A DNA stretch of 10,280 nt, taken from the NCBI GenBank assembly GCA_000493945.1, contig AWNW01000061.1:3743-14022 (forward strand), written 5' to 3'. How positions within the stretch are numbered: the first letter of the stretch is position 1; each line of letters starts with the position of its first letter. Both the position numbers and the translations under genes were made by a program. Of this stretch, positions 1 to 6,766 are shown one piece after another. This DNA is from Candidatus Hydrogenedens terephthalaticus JGI OTU-1 (lineage in GTDB: Bacteria; Hydrogenedentota; Hydrogenedentia; Hydrogenedentales; Hydrogenedentaceae). The notes beneath the pieces were generated by a model. The model saw only the letters and a program-made list of their open reading frames with translations. It had not been told where the DNA came from and did not search any database.

Positions 1-211
1 GAGCAAAAGCATACTTTATATGTGTTAAAATGAATAGAGAACAAAATAAATTGATTCCTATCGGCATATTTTGCAATGCTAAAAATTTCTTAAATATACG
101 AAAATAAGGTTTTTAGTGGAACTTCTTATTGCAAAATAAGTATTCTATAATATAAAAAAGAGTTACAATAATATAAAATAAAGTAATAAAACATGAGTTG
201 GGAGAGTAGCA
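1..211. other. AT-rich upstream region of the rsbU-mla operon
   Basis: This stretch before the first gene is very AT-rich and holds no convincing gene. Reading frame 1 is open from the window edge to a TGA at 31-33 (ten codons) and could be the tail of an upstream gene, but it is too short to identify. Visible structures are a perfect 6-bp inverted repeat at 125-140 (CTTATT, 4-base loop, AATAAG), a perfect TATAAT at 146-151, and an 11-base direct repeat (ATAATATAAAA) at 147-157 and 168-178. These make it the likely promoter/operator region of the operon starting at 212. Confidence 0.5.
123..151 (+). promoter_or_regulatory. candidate sigma70-like promoter for the rsbU-mla operon
   Basis: A perfect TATAAT lies at 146-151, with a weak -35 (TTCTTA, 3 of 6 matches to TTGACA) at 123-128 and a 17-base spacer. 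The 6-bp inverted repeat at 125-140 overlaps the -35 and could be an operator. The surroundings are so AT-rich that a chance TATAAT is quite possible. Confidence 0.25.
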
Positions 212-1900
212 GTGCCCAAAGCCTATCTGGTTAAAGAGGATGATAAAGAAAAGTATCCGGTTCATTCTCATTTAATCATAGGAAGAACGAAAGAATGTAA
301 TATTGTAATTGAAGACCCAGCCGTGTCCCGTAAACATTTTGAACTTGTCAAAAGCGAAGGTAGTTACAAGTGGAAGGATTTGGGTAGCACAAATGGGACA
401 TTTGTTAATGGACAAAAAATGTTATCGGGTGAGTTACATTCCGGGGATACAGTTCAAATAGGAAAGACCCTTTTCCGTTTTGAAATAGAGGAAAATAGTA
501 AACCAACAGAAACCTCAGAAAAGATAGAAGAGAGAGAAGAACAACATTCAATTGTCTCTCATACTTTCCTTAGTATGGATGAGTCCACAGTTTCTTCTGT
601 AAAAGAACAGCATGCAACTCTATTATTAGAGACCCTATGTAAGGTAATTAACGATATTTCTACCAATTTCGACCTTTGTGAATTGCAAAACAAGATTATT
701 GAAGCAACTTCACATGTAATTCCGATAGACCATGGCGCTATTTTACTTACAGATGAAGAAGGGAGAATACTTCCCTGCCCACAATGTTCCCGAGTGCATC
801 AATGGGAAGGAGGACATCTGGTTGCTGTCCCTGTAAATCGAGTTCGTATCAGTAATACAGTCATTTACAAAGTGGTGAAAGAACGACAAAGTTTGCTTTA
901 TCAGGATATTATGGATAATGATGACTTGAAAAGGGCAGTAAGTATCATCTCGTTAAATGTTCAATCCGTTATCTGTGCTCCACTTCGTGCCAAAGAAAAA
1001 ATATTGGGCTTACTTTATATGGATACTGTCTCGGATAAAAACCGATATTCGGAAGAAGAATTGCTTCTTGCCTCAGCCGTCGGAAATGCTTCCGGGTTAG
1101 CAATAGAAAATGTTAAAATCTATCAGGAATTGATTGAAAAATATAGGATGGAACAGGAACTGCAAACGGCGGCTACAATTCAGCAGGGCTTCCTCTTCAA
1201 TAATTGGAATTCTATTCCTAAAAATTGTGATATGTTTGCCCAGACTCTTCCTGCAAAGGTAGTGGGTGGCGATTTCTTTGATGTAATATTACTTCCAGAT
1301 AATCGTATAGGTTTTATTGTAGGAGATGTTTCGGGGAAAGGAATGCCGGCTTCCCTTGCTATGGTTCGGTTGCTTACAGAATTTCGTATTCAAGCCCAGC
1401 GATTATCATCACAAATAGAAGTGATTAAAGCCCTCAATGAAGATTTATTTGAATATGGACAACAAGGGATGTTTTGTTCCTTGTGTTATATTATTGTTAG
1501 TCTGAAAACGGGTGAAGTTACGGCTGTAAATGCAGGACATTTGCCTGTTTTATGGTGGCAAAATCATAAAACGGAATATTGTTTCCATCCGTCAGGTCCA
1601 CCCTTAGGGGTGTTACCAAATACCGAATGGAAGGAAGATAGAGATATTTTATCTAAAGAAGATGCTCTTATTTTGTTTACAGATGGAATTATTGAAGCCC
1701 GACGAGAAGACAAGAATAAAGAAATAACCGATAGAGAATTTGGTATTGATAGATTAAAAAAGGCCATAGAAAATTTACATTTTGAAAATGCAGAGAAGGC
1801 GGTTCAGGATATTTTACAAAAAGTCCAGAAATATAGCGCACCTAACCTCCCCCATGACGATTGCACTCTATTACTATTTCGGTGGTTAAATCATGCGTGA
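212..1900 (+). CDS. FHA-GAF-SpoIIE (PP2C-type) serine phosphatase, RsbU-like
   Basis: This predicted cytoplasmic phosphatase (562 aa) would dephosphorylate a STAS-domain antagonist, as RsbU and SpoIIE do. Residues 1-95 form an FHA domain with the hallmark G24-R25, S39-R40-K41-H42 and N61-G62 positions that bind phospho-threonine. Residues of about 140-300 look like a GAF sensor domain. A helical linker (about 310-335, with the typical QTAATIQQGF) leads to the PP2C/SpoIIE catalytic domain at about 345-560. Its metal-binding signatures are present: VGGDFFD at 351-357, GDVSGKG at 371-377, FTDG with D491, and HDD at 548-550. The start is GTG at 212, preceded by GGGAG at 200-204; the ATG at 193 is out of frame. 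It overlaps the kinase gene by 8 bases. The FHA domain suggests input from a Ser/Thr kinase, which is inference. Confidence 0.93.
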   Translation: MPKAYLVKEDDKEKYPVHSHLIIGRTKECNIVIEDPAVSRKHFELVKSEGSYKWKDLGSTNGTFVNGQKMLSGELHSGDTVQIGKTLFRFEIEENSKPTETSEKIEEREEQHSIVSHTFLSMDESTVSSVKEQHATLLLETLCKVINDISTNFDLCELQNKIIEATSHVIPIDHGAILLTDEEGRILPCPQCSRVHQWEGGHLVAVPVNRVRISNTVIYKVVKERQSLLYQDIMDNDDLKRAVSIISLNVQSVICAPLRAKEKILGLLYMDTVSDKNRYSEEELLLASAVGNASGLAIENVKIYQELIEKYRMEQELQTAATIQQGFLFNNWNSIPKNCDMFAQTLPAKVVGGDFFDVILLPDNRIGFIVGDVSGKGMPASLAMVRLLTEFRIQAQRLSSQIEVIKALNEDLFEYGQQGMFCSLCYIIVSLKTGEVTAVNAGHLPVLWWQNHKTEYCFHPSGPPLGVLPNTEWKEDRDILSKEDALILFTDGIIEARREDKNKEITDREFGIDRLKKAIENLHFENAEKAVQDILQKVQKYSAPNLPHDDCTLLLFRWLNHA

Positions 1901-2330
1901 TGATTTTACAATTACCTTTCGTTCCCATCCAAAACTACTAAAGCCCGTTCGGGCTTTAGTTCGTAATTACCTTGAAATGGCTCATTTTTCAAAGGAAAGA
2001 ATTGATGATATGGTATTGGGACTGGATGAAGCCTGTACAAATTGTATTCGGCATGCATATCACGGGGCAAAGTCGGGTATCATTCAATTATCAGCACGAT
2101 TAGGGACGGTATGGTTGGAATTTGAATTACAAGATTGTGGCACCTGCCCCCCTAAAGATTTTCTGCTTAGAGAAAAAAGAAACAATGTAACACCTGCAAA
2201 TCTTAAACCTCATGGTCTTGGGCTTATTATATTAAAACGAGCCTTTGATGAGGTCTCTTTTTATGTAAACGCAAATGGTGAAAACTGTCTTGTATTAAGA
2301 GCACGACGAAAAGCATTCAAGAAAGGTTAA
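1893..2330 (+). CDS. RsbW/SpoIIAB-like anti-sigma-factor-type serine kinase (HATPase_c)
   Basis: This 145-aa GHKL-fold kinase is of the anti-sigma factor family, which phosphorylates STAS partners on serine. The N box shows E46 and N50 (LDEACTN), the G1 box D81-x-G83, and the G2 box GLGL at 108-111, so the ATP site looks intact. Length matches the family. The ATG lies inside the end of the phosphatase gene (8-base overlap) and has GGTGG at 1881-1885 as ribosome binding site, so the two are probably translationally coupled. A strong hairpin (1937-1960) sits just inside the coding region. The gene lies between the matching phosphatase and STAS genes, giving a complete partner-switching triad. 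In classical systems the kinase also sequesters a sigma factor; none is encoded here, so its other partner is unknown. Confidence 0.9.
   Translation: MRDDFTITFRSHPKLLKPVRALVRNYLEMAHFSKERIDDMVLGLDEACTNCIRHAYHGAKSGIIQLSARLGTVWLEFELQDCGTCPPKDFLLREKRNNVTPANLKPHGLGLIILKRAFDEVSFYVNANGENCLVLRARRKAFKKG
1937..1960 (+). repeat. perfect 11-bp inverted repeat (hairpin) inside the rsbW-like gene
   Basis: ACTAAAGCCCG at 1937-1947 and CGGGCTTTAGT at 1950-1960 are exact reverse complements separated by two bases. In RNA this gives a 10-bp stem with a GTTC loop, about 45 bases after the start codon. No T-run follows, so it does not look like a simple intrinsic terminator. It may tune translation or mRNA stability within the operon. 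Confidence 0.7.
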
Positions 2331-2333
2331 ATA

Positions 2334-2657
2334 ATGTCAATTGATATTCAAATAATAGAAAAGAATGGAAATTATAAAATTCAAGTGTCCGGGCAGGTAG
2401 ATTTATATACATCCCCTGACCTGAGAAAAGCCATTTTAGGATCTGTTGATAAATCAAAAGATACAATTATCATTCAACTTTCTCAGGTAGAGTATATGGA
2501 TTCTTCCGGAGTTGCTACATTGGTAGAAGGACTTCGTTCTGCTACAAAACAAAAGAAATCATTTAAACTCTTATCACCTTCACATGCTGTTCGGAAAGTA
2601 TTAAATTTGTCGCGGTTGGAAACAGTATTTGCCATTACAGAAAGTAATGAAGAATGA
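2334..2657 (+). CDS. STAS-domain protein, RsbV/SpoIIAA- or MlaB-like
   Basis: A single STAS domain makes up this 107-aa cytoplasmic protein. The conserved phosphorylation loop reads MDSSG at 55-59, with Ser58 at the position equivalent to the phosphorylated serine of SpoIIAA. This makes it the expected substrate of the kinase immediately upstream and of the FHA-GAF phosphatase. A GAAAGG ribosome binding site lies at 2321-2326, and its 3' end overlaps the mlaE-like start by four bases (ATGA). Position is telling: in E. coli the STAS protein MlaB is encoded in the mla operon and binds the ATPase MlaF. The protein may therefore be an anti-anti-sigma factor, a transporter subunit, or both. Family assignment is sure; the partner is inferred from context. 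Confidence 0.9.
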   Translation: MSIDIQIIEKNGNYKIQVSGQVDLYTSPDLRKAILGSVDKSKDTIIIQLSQVEYMDSSGVATLVEGLRSATKQKKSFKLLSPSHAVRKVLNLSRLETVFAITESNEE

Positions 2658-3451
2658 TTAGATATTTTTTAGGCAGTATAGGTCGAAGTTTTTTAAATGG
2701 TGTGCATTCGGCACTTGTGGTTTGTGTTTTAATTATGGATACACTAAACTGGTTATTTTTACAACCTCTATTAGGTCGAGGATTAAGATGGCGTAGTGCG
2801 GTGGAGCATTTTGTAGAATATGGATTTCGTTCTATACCGATAGTCGGTTTAATTTCTTTGCTGGTTGGAATTATTATGGGGATGCAATCTGCCTATACAT
2901 TACAGCAATGGGGTGCTACTATATTCATAGCAAATCTGGTAGGCATTTCTGCATTACGAGAATTGGCTCCGCTAATGTCCGCTATTCTTATTACAGGACG
3001 AAGTGGTTCCGCTATTACTGCTGAAATAGGAACTATGAAAGTATCAGAAGAAGTGGACGCTCTTATGGTCATGGGATTGAACCCTGTTAAGTTTTTAGTT
3101 GTTCCGAAGTTTTTAGGGATGGTGATTGCTGTTCCCTGTGTTACTGTACTTTCAATGGCAATAATGATTGCAGGGGGATTTATCGTAGCGGTGGGTATTC
3201 TGGGAATTGATTTCTGGGCATATTTTGACCAGACTGCAAGTGCTCTTGTTTCTAAAGATTTATTTTCGGGAATGGTCAAGAGTGTCTTTTTTGGTTTGAC
3301 TATCTGTTGGGTCGGTATCTATCGTGGTTTTCAGGTTGAAGGAAGTGCGGAAAGTGTCGGTAAAATGACTACATCTTCCGTTGTTACCTCTATTTTTACC
3401 ATAATAATTGTGGATTTAGTCTGGACAACATTGTTTTACTTTACAGAATGA
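2654..3451 (+). CDS. mlaE: MlaE-family ABC transporter permease (lipid transport)
   Basis: This inner-membrane permease (265 aa) belongs to the MlaE/YrbE family and moves phospholipid or other lipids with MlaF and an MCE protein. An amphipathic N-terminal stretch is followed by about five hydrophobic segments (roughly 60-78, 88-115, 145-183, 205-222, 243-263). The family signature is intact at 124-144: EIGTMKVSEEVDAL, then MGLNP. Length is usual for the family. The start overlaps the STAS stop codon by ATGA, and its own stop overlaps the ATPase start in the same way, showing tight coupling. The exact lipid and the direction of transport cannot be read from sequence. Confidence 0.93.
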   Translation: MIRYFLGSIGRSFLNGVHSALVVCVLIMDTLNWLFLQPLLGRGLRWRSAVEHFVEYGFRSIPIVGLISLLVGIIMGMQSAYTLQQWGATIFIANLVGISALRELAPLMSAILITGRSGSAITAEIGTMKVSEEVDALMVMGLNPVKFLVVPKFLGMVIAVPCVTVLSMAIMIAGGFIVAVGILGIDFWAYFDQTASALVSKDLFSGMVKSVFFGLTICWVGIYRGFQVEGSAESVGKMTTSSVVTSIFTIIIVDLVWTTLFYFTE

Positions 3452-4254
3452 TGAGCAACAATAATAATGAATATGTAATCGAAGTAGAGAACCTTGTAGT
3501 TCAGTATGGAACGAAACGGGTTCTTGATAATATCTCTTTTAAAGTAAAAAAAGGAGAAATTTTTGTTATTTTGGGGGGGAGTGGATGTGGTAAAAGCACC
3601 CTCTTGCGGACATTGGTAGGCTTAATTCGCCCACATTCTGGGAAAATTATAATGTTTGGCAAAGATGTTACTACAATGAGCACTCAAGAACAAATAGAAG
3701 TGCGTAAACGGATAGGAATGTGTTTTCAGAATTCTGCTTTGTTTAATTCCATGACTGTGGGTGAAAATGTGGCTTTACCGTTAAAGGAACATACCCGCCT
3801 TGCAGAATCAACCATCGAGATTATGACACAAATTAAATTAGACCTGGTAGGATTAGGCGGATGTGCCCATCTTTATCCTTCGCAATTAAGCGGTGGAATG
3901 AAAAAAAGAGCCGGTATTGCACGGGCTATGGCTTTAGATCCTGAAATTATATTTTATGATGAGCCATCTTCTGGTCTCGACCCTATTGTTGCTGCGGGGT
4001 TAGACCATCTTATCCGAAAGATGCAGAATACTTTTAATCTAACCAGCGTTGTAGTTACACACGATTTGGAAAGTGTTCAGATTATTGCAGACCGTGTTTG
4101 TTTATTACATGCGGGGAAAATAATTGCAATTGGTGATTTGAAGGAAATGGAATTAAATACCGATTCCTATCTACGACAATTTTTTACACGAACACCCAAT
4201 CCAGAAGAAAATCAGTCTTCTTCTGCGATTTTAGATTCTTTTGAAGATATGTAA
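3448..4254 (+). CDS. mlaF: MlaF-family ABC transporter ATP-binding protein
   Basis: This cytoplasmic ATPase (268 aa) would energise the MlaE permease. All nucleotide-binding motifs are present: Walker A GGSGCGKST at 43-51, Q-loop Gln94, signature LSGGM at 147-151 followed by the MlaF-typical KKRAGIARA, Walker B ending D171-E172, and switch histidine H205. A C-terminal tail of about 30 residues, rich in Ser, Asn and Glu, extends past the core; E. coli MlaF also has a C-terminal extension, located near MlaB. The ATG at 3448 overlaps the mlaE stop. A second ATG directly follows and would drop one residue. No separate ribosome binding site is evident, consistent with coupling. Confidence 0.93.
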   Translation: MMSNNNNEYVIEVENLVVQYGTKRVLDNISFKVKKGEIFVILGGSGCGKSTLLRTLVGLIRPHSGKIIMFGKDVTTMSTQEQIEVRKRIGMCFQNSALFNSMTVGENVALPLKEHTRLAESTIEIMTQIKLDLVGLGGCAHLYPSQLSGGMKKRAGIARAMALDPEIIFYDEPSSGLDPIVAAGLDHLIRKMQNTFNLTSVVVTHDLESVQIIADRVCLLHAGKIIAIGDLKEMELNTDSYLRQFFTRTPNPEENQSSSAILDSFEDM

Positions 4255-4287
4255 TAATAAAACAAATTGAAAGAATGGTGGTTTAAG

Positions 4288-5319
4288 ATGAATCCAAAAG
4301 CGAGTGAATTCACAAAAAAGGAAATCATTGCGGGCTTTTTTGTAGTGATTAGCGTTATTGTCCTTGTGTCTTTTATCCTTCTGGTGCGTGGTTATCGCCC
4401 AAATGCAGGGACAAAAATCTATTACACAAAATTTAAAAACACATTAGGCTTAGACCGTGGTGCCGATGTGCGTTTTGGCGGATTAAAAATCGGGAAAGTT
4501 ACAGATATTTATCCTGATAATGATGACCCAAGTCAGGTATGTGTTAAACTGGCTGTTTCCCCGGAGATTGTCTTAAATCAAAAATGTATTGCGACAGTGG
4601 AACAAGTTTCACTTACCTCAGCACGACACCTCGAAATTTCAACAGGCGAAGCAAATGCCCCTAAGTTGGAAGACGGAAGTATAATACCCTCTATAAATAA
4701 AACAGGTAGTCTTGTGGAACTACCCGATTTTTCAAGCACAATTACAAAAGTAGAAAAACTTTTAGAGGACTTGACAGATTTTTTAGGGATGGATGAACTT
4801 CGTAAGGCAGAAGCGACAAAGGAAACCAAAGCACGAGTTACTGAACTGACACAGCAAATCAGTGGAACATTAGAAAAAGGAACAGATTTTATTGAGGAAC
4901 TTAATAGCCTGGTAAAAGAACAAAAGCCACAAATTGCAGATATTTTGAAAAATATACAAGATATAGAAAAAGACACAAAAAAAGTTGTAGAACAGGTCAA
5001 TATGGTAATCTCAGAAAATCGGGGCTCGATACATGAATCTTTGAAATCTGTAAAAGATATTTTAGCGAAAGTGCAAACTATATCTGACAATAGTGCAGAT
5101 GATTTAGAAAAGATATTAAACAATATAGAAAAAATTACCGGAAATGTGGATAATTTGTCCTCTGAAGCAAAAATTTGGATGAATAAGAATCGAAGAAACA
5201 TTGATGAACTCATTCTGGATATTAAAGAAACCATTCGGAATTTGCGTTTATTGTCCCAAACTTTAGCAGAACAACCTCAATCTATACTTACAGGGAAAAT
5301 CCCAGGAGGTAAAAAATAG
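4288..5319 (+). CDS. mlaD: MlaD-like MCE-domain protein with long helical tail
   Basis: This periplasmic lipid-binding protein (343 aa) is anchored by one N-terminal membrane helix (about 13-33). An MCE domain follows at about 38-115 (FKNTLGLDRGADVRFGG, then KIGKVTDIY, are typical). From about 140 to 325 the protein is charged, heptad-like helix without cysteines, ending in a PQSILTGK motif like the P-S-x-x-x-G ends of tunnel-forming MCE proteins. E. coli MlaD (183 aa) lacks such a tail, so this one resembles PqiB or Mce proteins in build. I chose ATG 4288 because GGTGG at 4276-4280 precedes it; the in-frame TTG at 4267 would add seven residues (350 aa) but has no ribosome binding site. Confidence 0.9.
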   Translation: MNPKASEFTKKEIIAGFFVVISVIVLVSFILLVRGYRPNAGTKIYYTKFKNTLGLDRGADVRFGGLKIGKVTDIYPDNDDPSQVCVKLAVSPEIVLNQKCIATVEQVSLTSARHLEISTGEANAPKLEDGSIIPSINKTGSLVELPDFSSTITKVEKLLEDLTDFLGMDELRKAEATKETKARVTELTQQISGTLEKGTDFIEELNSLVKEQKPQIADILKNIQDIEKDTKKVVEQVNMVISENRGSIHESLKSVKDILAKVQTISDNSADDLEKILNNIEKITGNVDNLSSEAKIWMNKNRRNIDELILDIKETIRNLRLLSQTLAEQPQSILTGKIPGGKK

Positions 5320-5321
5320 AA

Positions 5322-5633
5322 ATGTTTCTATCTCTTTCCTATAAAAAATTTAATTGGCAAATAAATCTATATCTTTTAGGTTACATTTGTATCGCAGTTA
5401 TTTTTAACGGTTGTATATCAGGTCCCTCTTTACATTATTACACTTTAGAAAATACAATTAAACCTTTGGAGGATGCGACCCCATTATGTCTTCAGGTATC
5501 AAGTATTCGTTTGGCAGAATCGTTAAAAAGAAAAGAGATAATGGTTCGGAAAAATTCCGTTCAGGTGGATTATTACTCTGTCCATCTTTGGGCTTCCAGT
5601 TTGGAGGAATTAATAACCAATAAGTATAGGTGA
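5322..5633 (+). CDS. PqiC/YmbA-like ABC-transport auxiliary lipoprotein, 3' truncated at a junction
   Basis: The 103-residue reading frame begins like an outer-membrane lipoprotein of the ABC_trans_aux (PqiC/YmbA) family. It has a lysine-containing n-region, a hydrophobic stretch (about 14-28), and a likely lipid-modified Cys31 in FNGC (a non-ideal lipobox). The family-like body follows: YYTLE, then SIRLAESLKRKEIMVR, then LWASSLEELIT. Family members are about 180-220 aa, so the second half is missing. Similarity stops near 5621, exactly where a minus-strand glycosylase fragment begins. The last codons (KYR, stop) are read from the antisense of that gene. The ribosome binding site AGGAGG is at 5304-5309, inside the end of the MCE gene. 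It is the expected outer-membrane partner of the MCE protein. As shown, the product is unlikely to be functional. Confidence 0.8.
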   Translation: MFLSLSYKKFNWQINLYLLGYICIAVIFNGCISGPSLHYYTLENTIKPLEDATPLCLQVSSIRLAESLKRKEIMVRKNSVQVDYYSVHLWASSLEELITNKYR

Positions 5634-5750
5634 CAATCGTTCTCCTACACGCAAAACAGGATTAGCACCTAAGGGTAGTTTGTTATCACAAAATCGGCAT
5701 TGCTGTATTTCCAAAGCAAGTTTATAAATGATGTGTGGATATGGGCCCAT
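5610..5750 (-). pseudogene. N-terminal fragment of a uracil-DNA glycosylase superfamily gene, 3' truncated
   Basis: Reading the minus strand from ATG 5750 gives 46 codons before a TAA at 5610-5612. The peptide contains IQQCRFCDNKLPLGANPVL and then SPILI. This matches the start of a uracil-DNA-glycosylase-like family whose members have CRLC, HLPLGPRPVL and then ILIVGQAPG. Similarity ends at about 5619, just before the expected catalytic-site GQAPG; the last codons (GY, stop) come from the antisense of the lipoprotein gene. About three quarters of the usual protein is absent. The start lies 14 bases after the ftsY stop on the same strand, suggesting it was cotranscribed with ftsY, although no clear ribosome binding site is visible. 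The identification rests on a short stretch but the motif run is characteristic. Confidence 0.65.
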
Positions 5751-5764
5751 AATAATTTTTGTTA

Positions 5765-6682
5765 TCAATTAAATAAAGCATCTACAAATGAATTAGGGTC
5801 AAAAGGTTGTAAATCTTCAACTCCTTCTCCAACTCCGATTAATTTTATAGGAATGTTTAACTCCTTCTGAATACCGAATATCATTCCTCCCTTTGCCGTG
5901 CCATCTAATTTCGTAAGAACAATCCCTGTAATATTCAGAGCCTCTGTGAAAATACGTGCCTGTTGTAAAGCGTTTTGCCCTGTTGTAGCATCGAGGACTA
6001 AAAGAACTTCATGAGGGGCTTCTGGCATTCGTTTTTTAATGACACGATAGACTTTTTTCAATTCTTCCATCAAATTTACTTTGGTATGCAATCTTCCTGC
6101 GGTATCAATAATTACATTTTGAGCCTTTCGTGCAATACCTGCATCTACAGCATCATACGCTACGGCTGCGGGGTCTGCTCCTTCCTGATGTCGTATTAAA
6201 TCAGCACCACTACGCTGACTCCATATTTCCAATTGTTCTCCGGCGGCTGCACGGAAAGTATCCCCTGCGGCTAAAATTACTTTTTTGTTTTCTTTAACCA
6301 ATTGAGCGGAAATTTTTCCTGCAGTAGTAGTTTTTCCAGAACCATTCACACCTACAATTAAAGTAACATGGGGCTGTGGTTCTGCATCCCAATTTATTTC
6401 ATGTTCGCCTGTTTTTAATATTTCCAACATAATTGCTTTTAATAGAGGCATAATTTGTTCGGCTTCTGTTATTCCCTGTTTCTTAACCTCTTCTTTTAGT
6501 CGCTCTATTAAAAACAAACTTGTATTTACCCCCAAATCCGCTTCTATAAGCAGTTCTTCCAGAGAATTATAAACATCGTCGCTAATTTTTGGATATAAAG
6601 AAAAAAGATTTTTTATACCATCGGTCAGAGCACTTCTTGTCTTTTGTAGTTTCTGTTTAAGATTGGAAAAAATTTTAAACAT
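5765..6682 (-). CDS. ftsY: signal recognition particle receptor FtsY
   Basis: This SRP receptor GTPase (305 aa) docks SRP-bound ribosomes at the inner membrane for cotranslational insertion. It is the short form, with N and G domains and no acidic A domain; a basic amphipathic N-terminus (KIFSNLKQKLQK) probably contacts the membrane. The helical N domain spans about 1-95. The G domain carries the P-loop GVNGSGKTT at 111-119, DTFRAAAGEQL at 141-151, DTAGR at 193-197, TKLD at 257-260 and the FtsY-typical GEGVEDLQPFD at 285-295. An AAGGG ribosome binding site lies eight bases before the ATG, and a good promoter lies just upstream (6738-6766). The gene is complete and normal. Confidence 0.97.
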   Translation of the reverse strand: MFKIFSNLKQKLQKTRSALTDGIKNLFSLYPKISDDVYNSLEELLIEADLGVNTSLFLIERLKEEVKKQGITEAEQIMPLLKAIMLEILKTGEHEINWDAEPQPHVTLIVGVNGSGKTTTAGKISAQLVKENKKVILAAGDTFRAAAGEQLEIWSQRSGADLIRHQEGADPAAVAYDAVDAGIARKAQNVIIDTAGRLHTKVNLMEELKKVYRVIKKRMPEAPHEVLLVLDATTGQNALQQARIFTEALNITGIVLTKLDGTAKGGMIFGIQKELNIPIKLIGVGEGVEDLQPFDPNSFVDALFN

Positions 6683-6737
6683 AAAATAAACCCTTCATTA
6701 CTAATAATACTTAAGAACAAATTAGATTTGAATGAAA

Positions 6738-6766
6738 ATTATAGAGGAACAAAAAGATTAAGGCAA
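6738..6766 (-). promoter_or_regulatory. sigma70-like promoter of ftsY
   Basis: On the minus strand, TTGCCT (6766-6761, 4 of 6 matches to the -35 consensus) and a perfect TATAAT (6743-6738) are separated by exactly 17 bases. Transcription would start near 6731, about 50 bases before the ftsY ATG. The -35 box lies within the last codons of the upstream zinc-ribbon gene, so ftsY can be expressed independently of it. Confidence 0.5.

Noticed and set aside
1..33. Open frame from the window edge ending in TGA at 31-33, possibly the tail of an upstream gene
   Set aside because: Ten codons are too few to identify or support a gene.
1937..1960. Intrinsic terminator within the rsbW-like gene
   Set aside because: The hairpin is strong but is followed by mixed sequence, not a run of T on either strand.
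2893..3279. 128-codon minus-strand open frame opposite mlaE
   Set aside because: It overlaps the conserved MlaE signature region and shows no protein-family features.
4578..5234. 218-codon open frame on the minus strand opposite the MCE gene
   Set aside because: It is rich in Ser, Phe and Ile with no recognisable domain, and lies wholly antisense to a clearly real MCE protein; an antisense shadow of helical, Lys/Glu-rich coding sequence.
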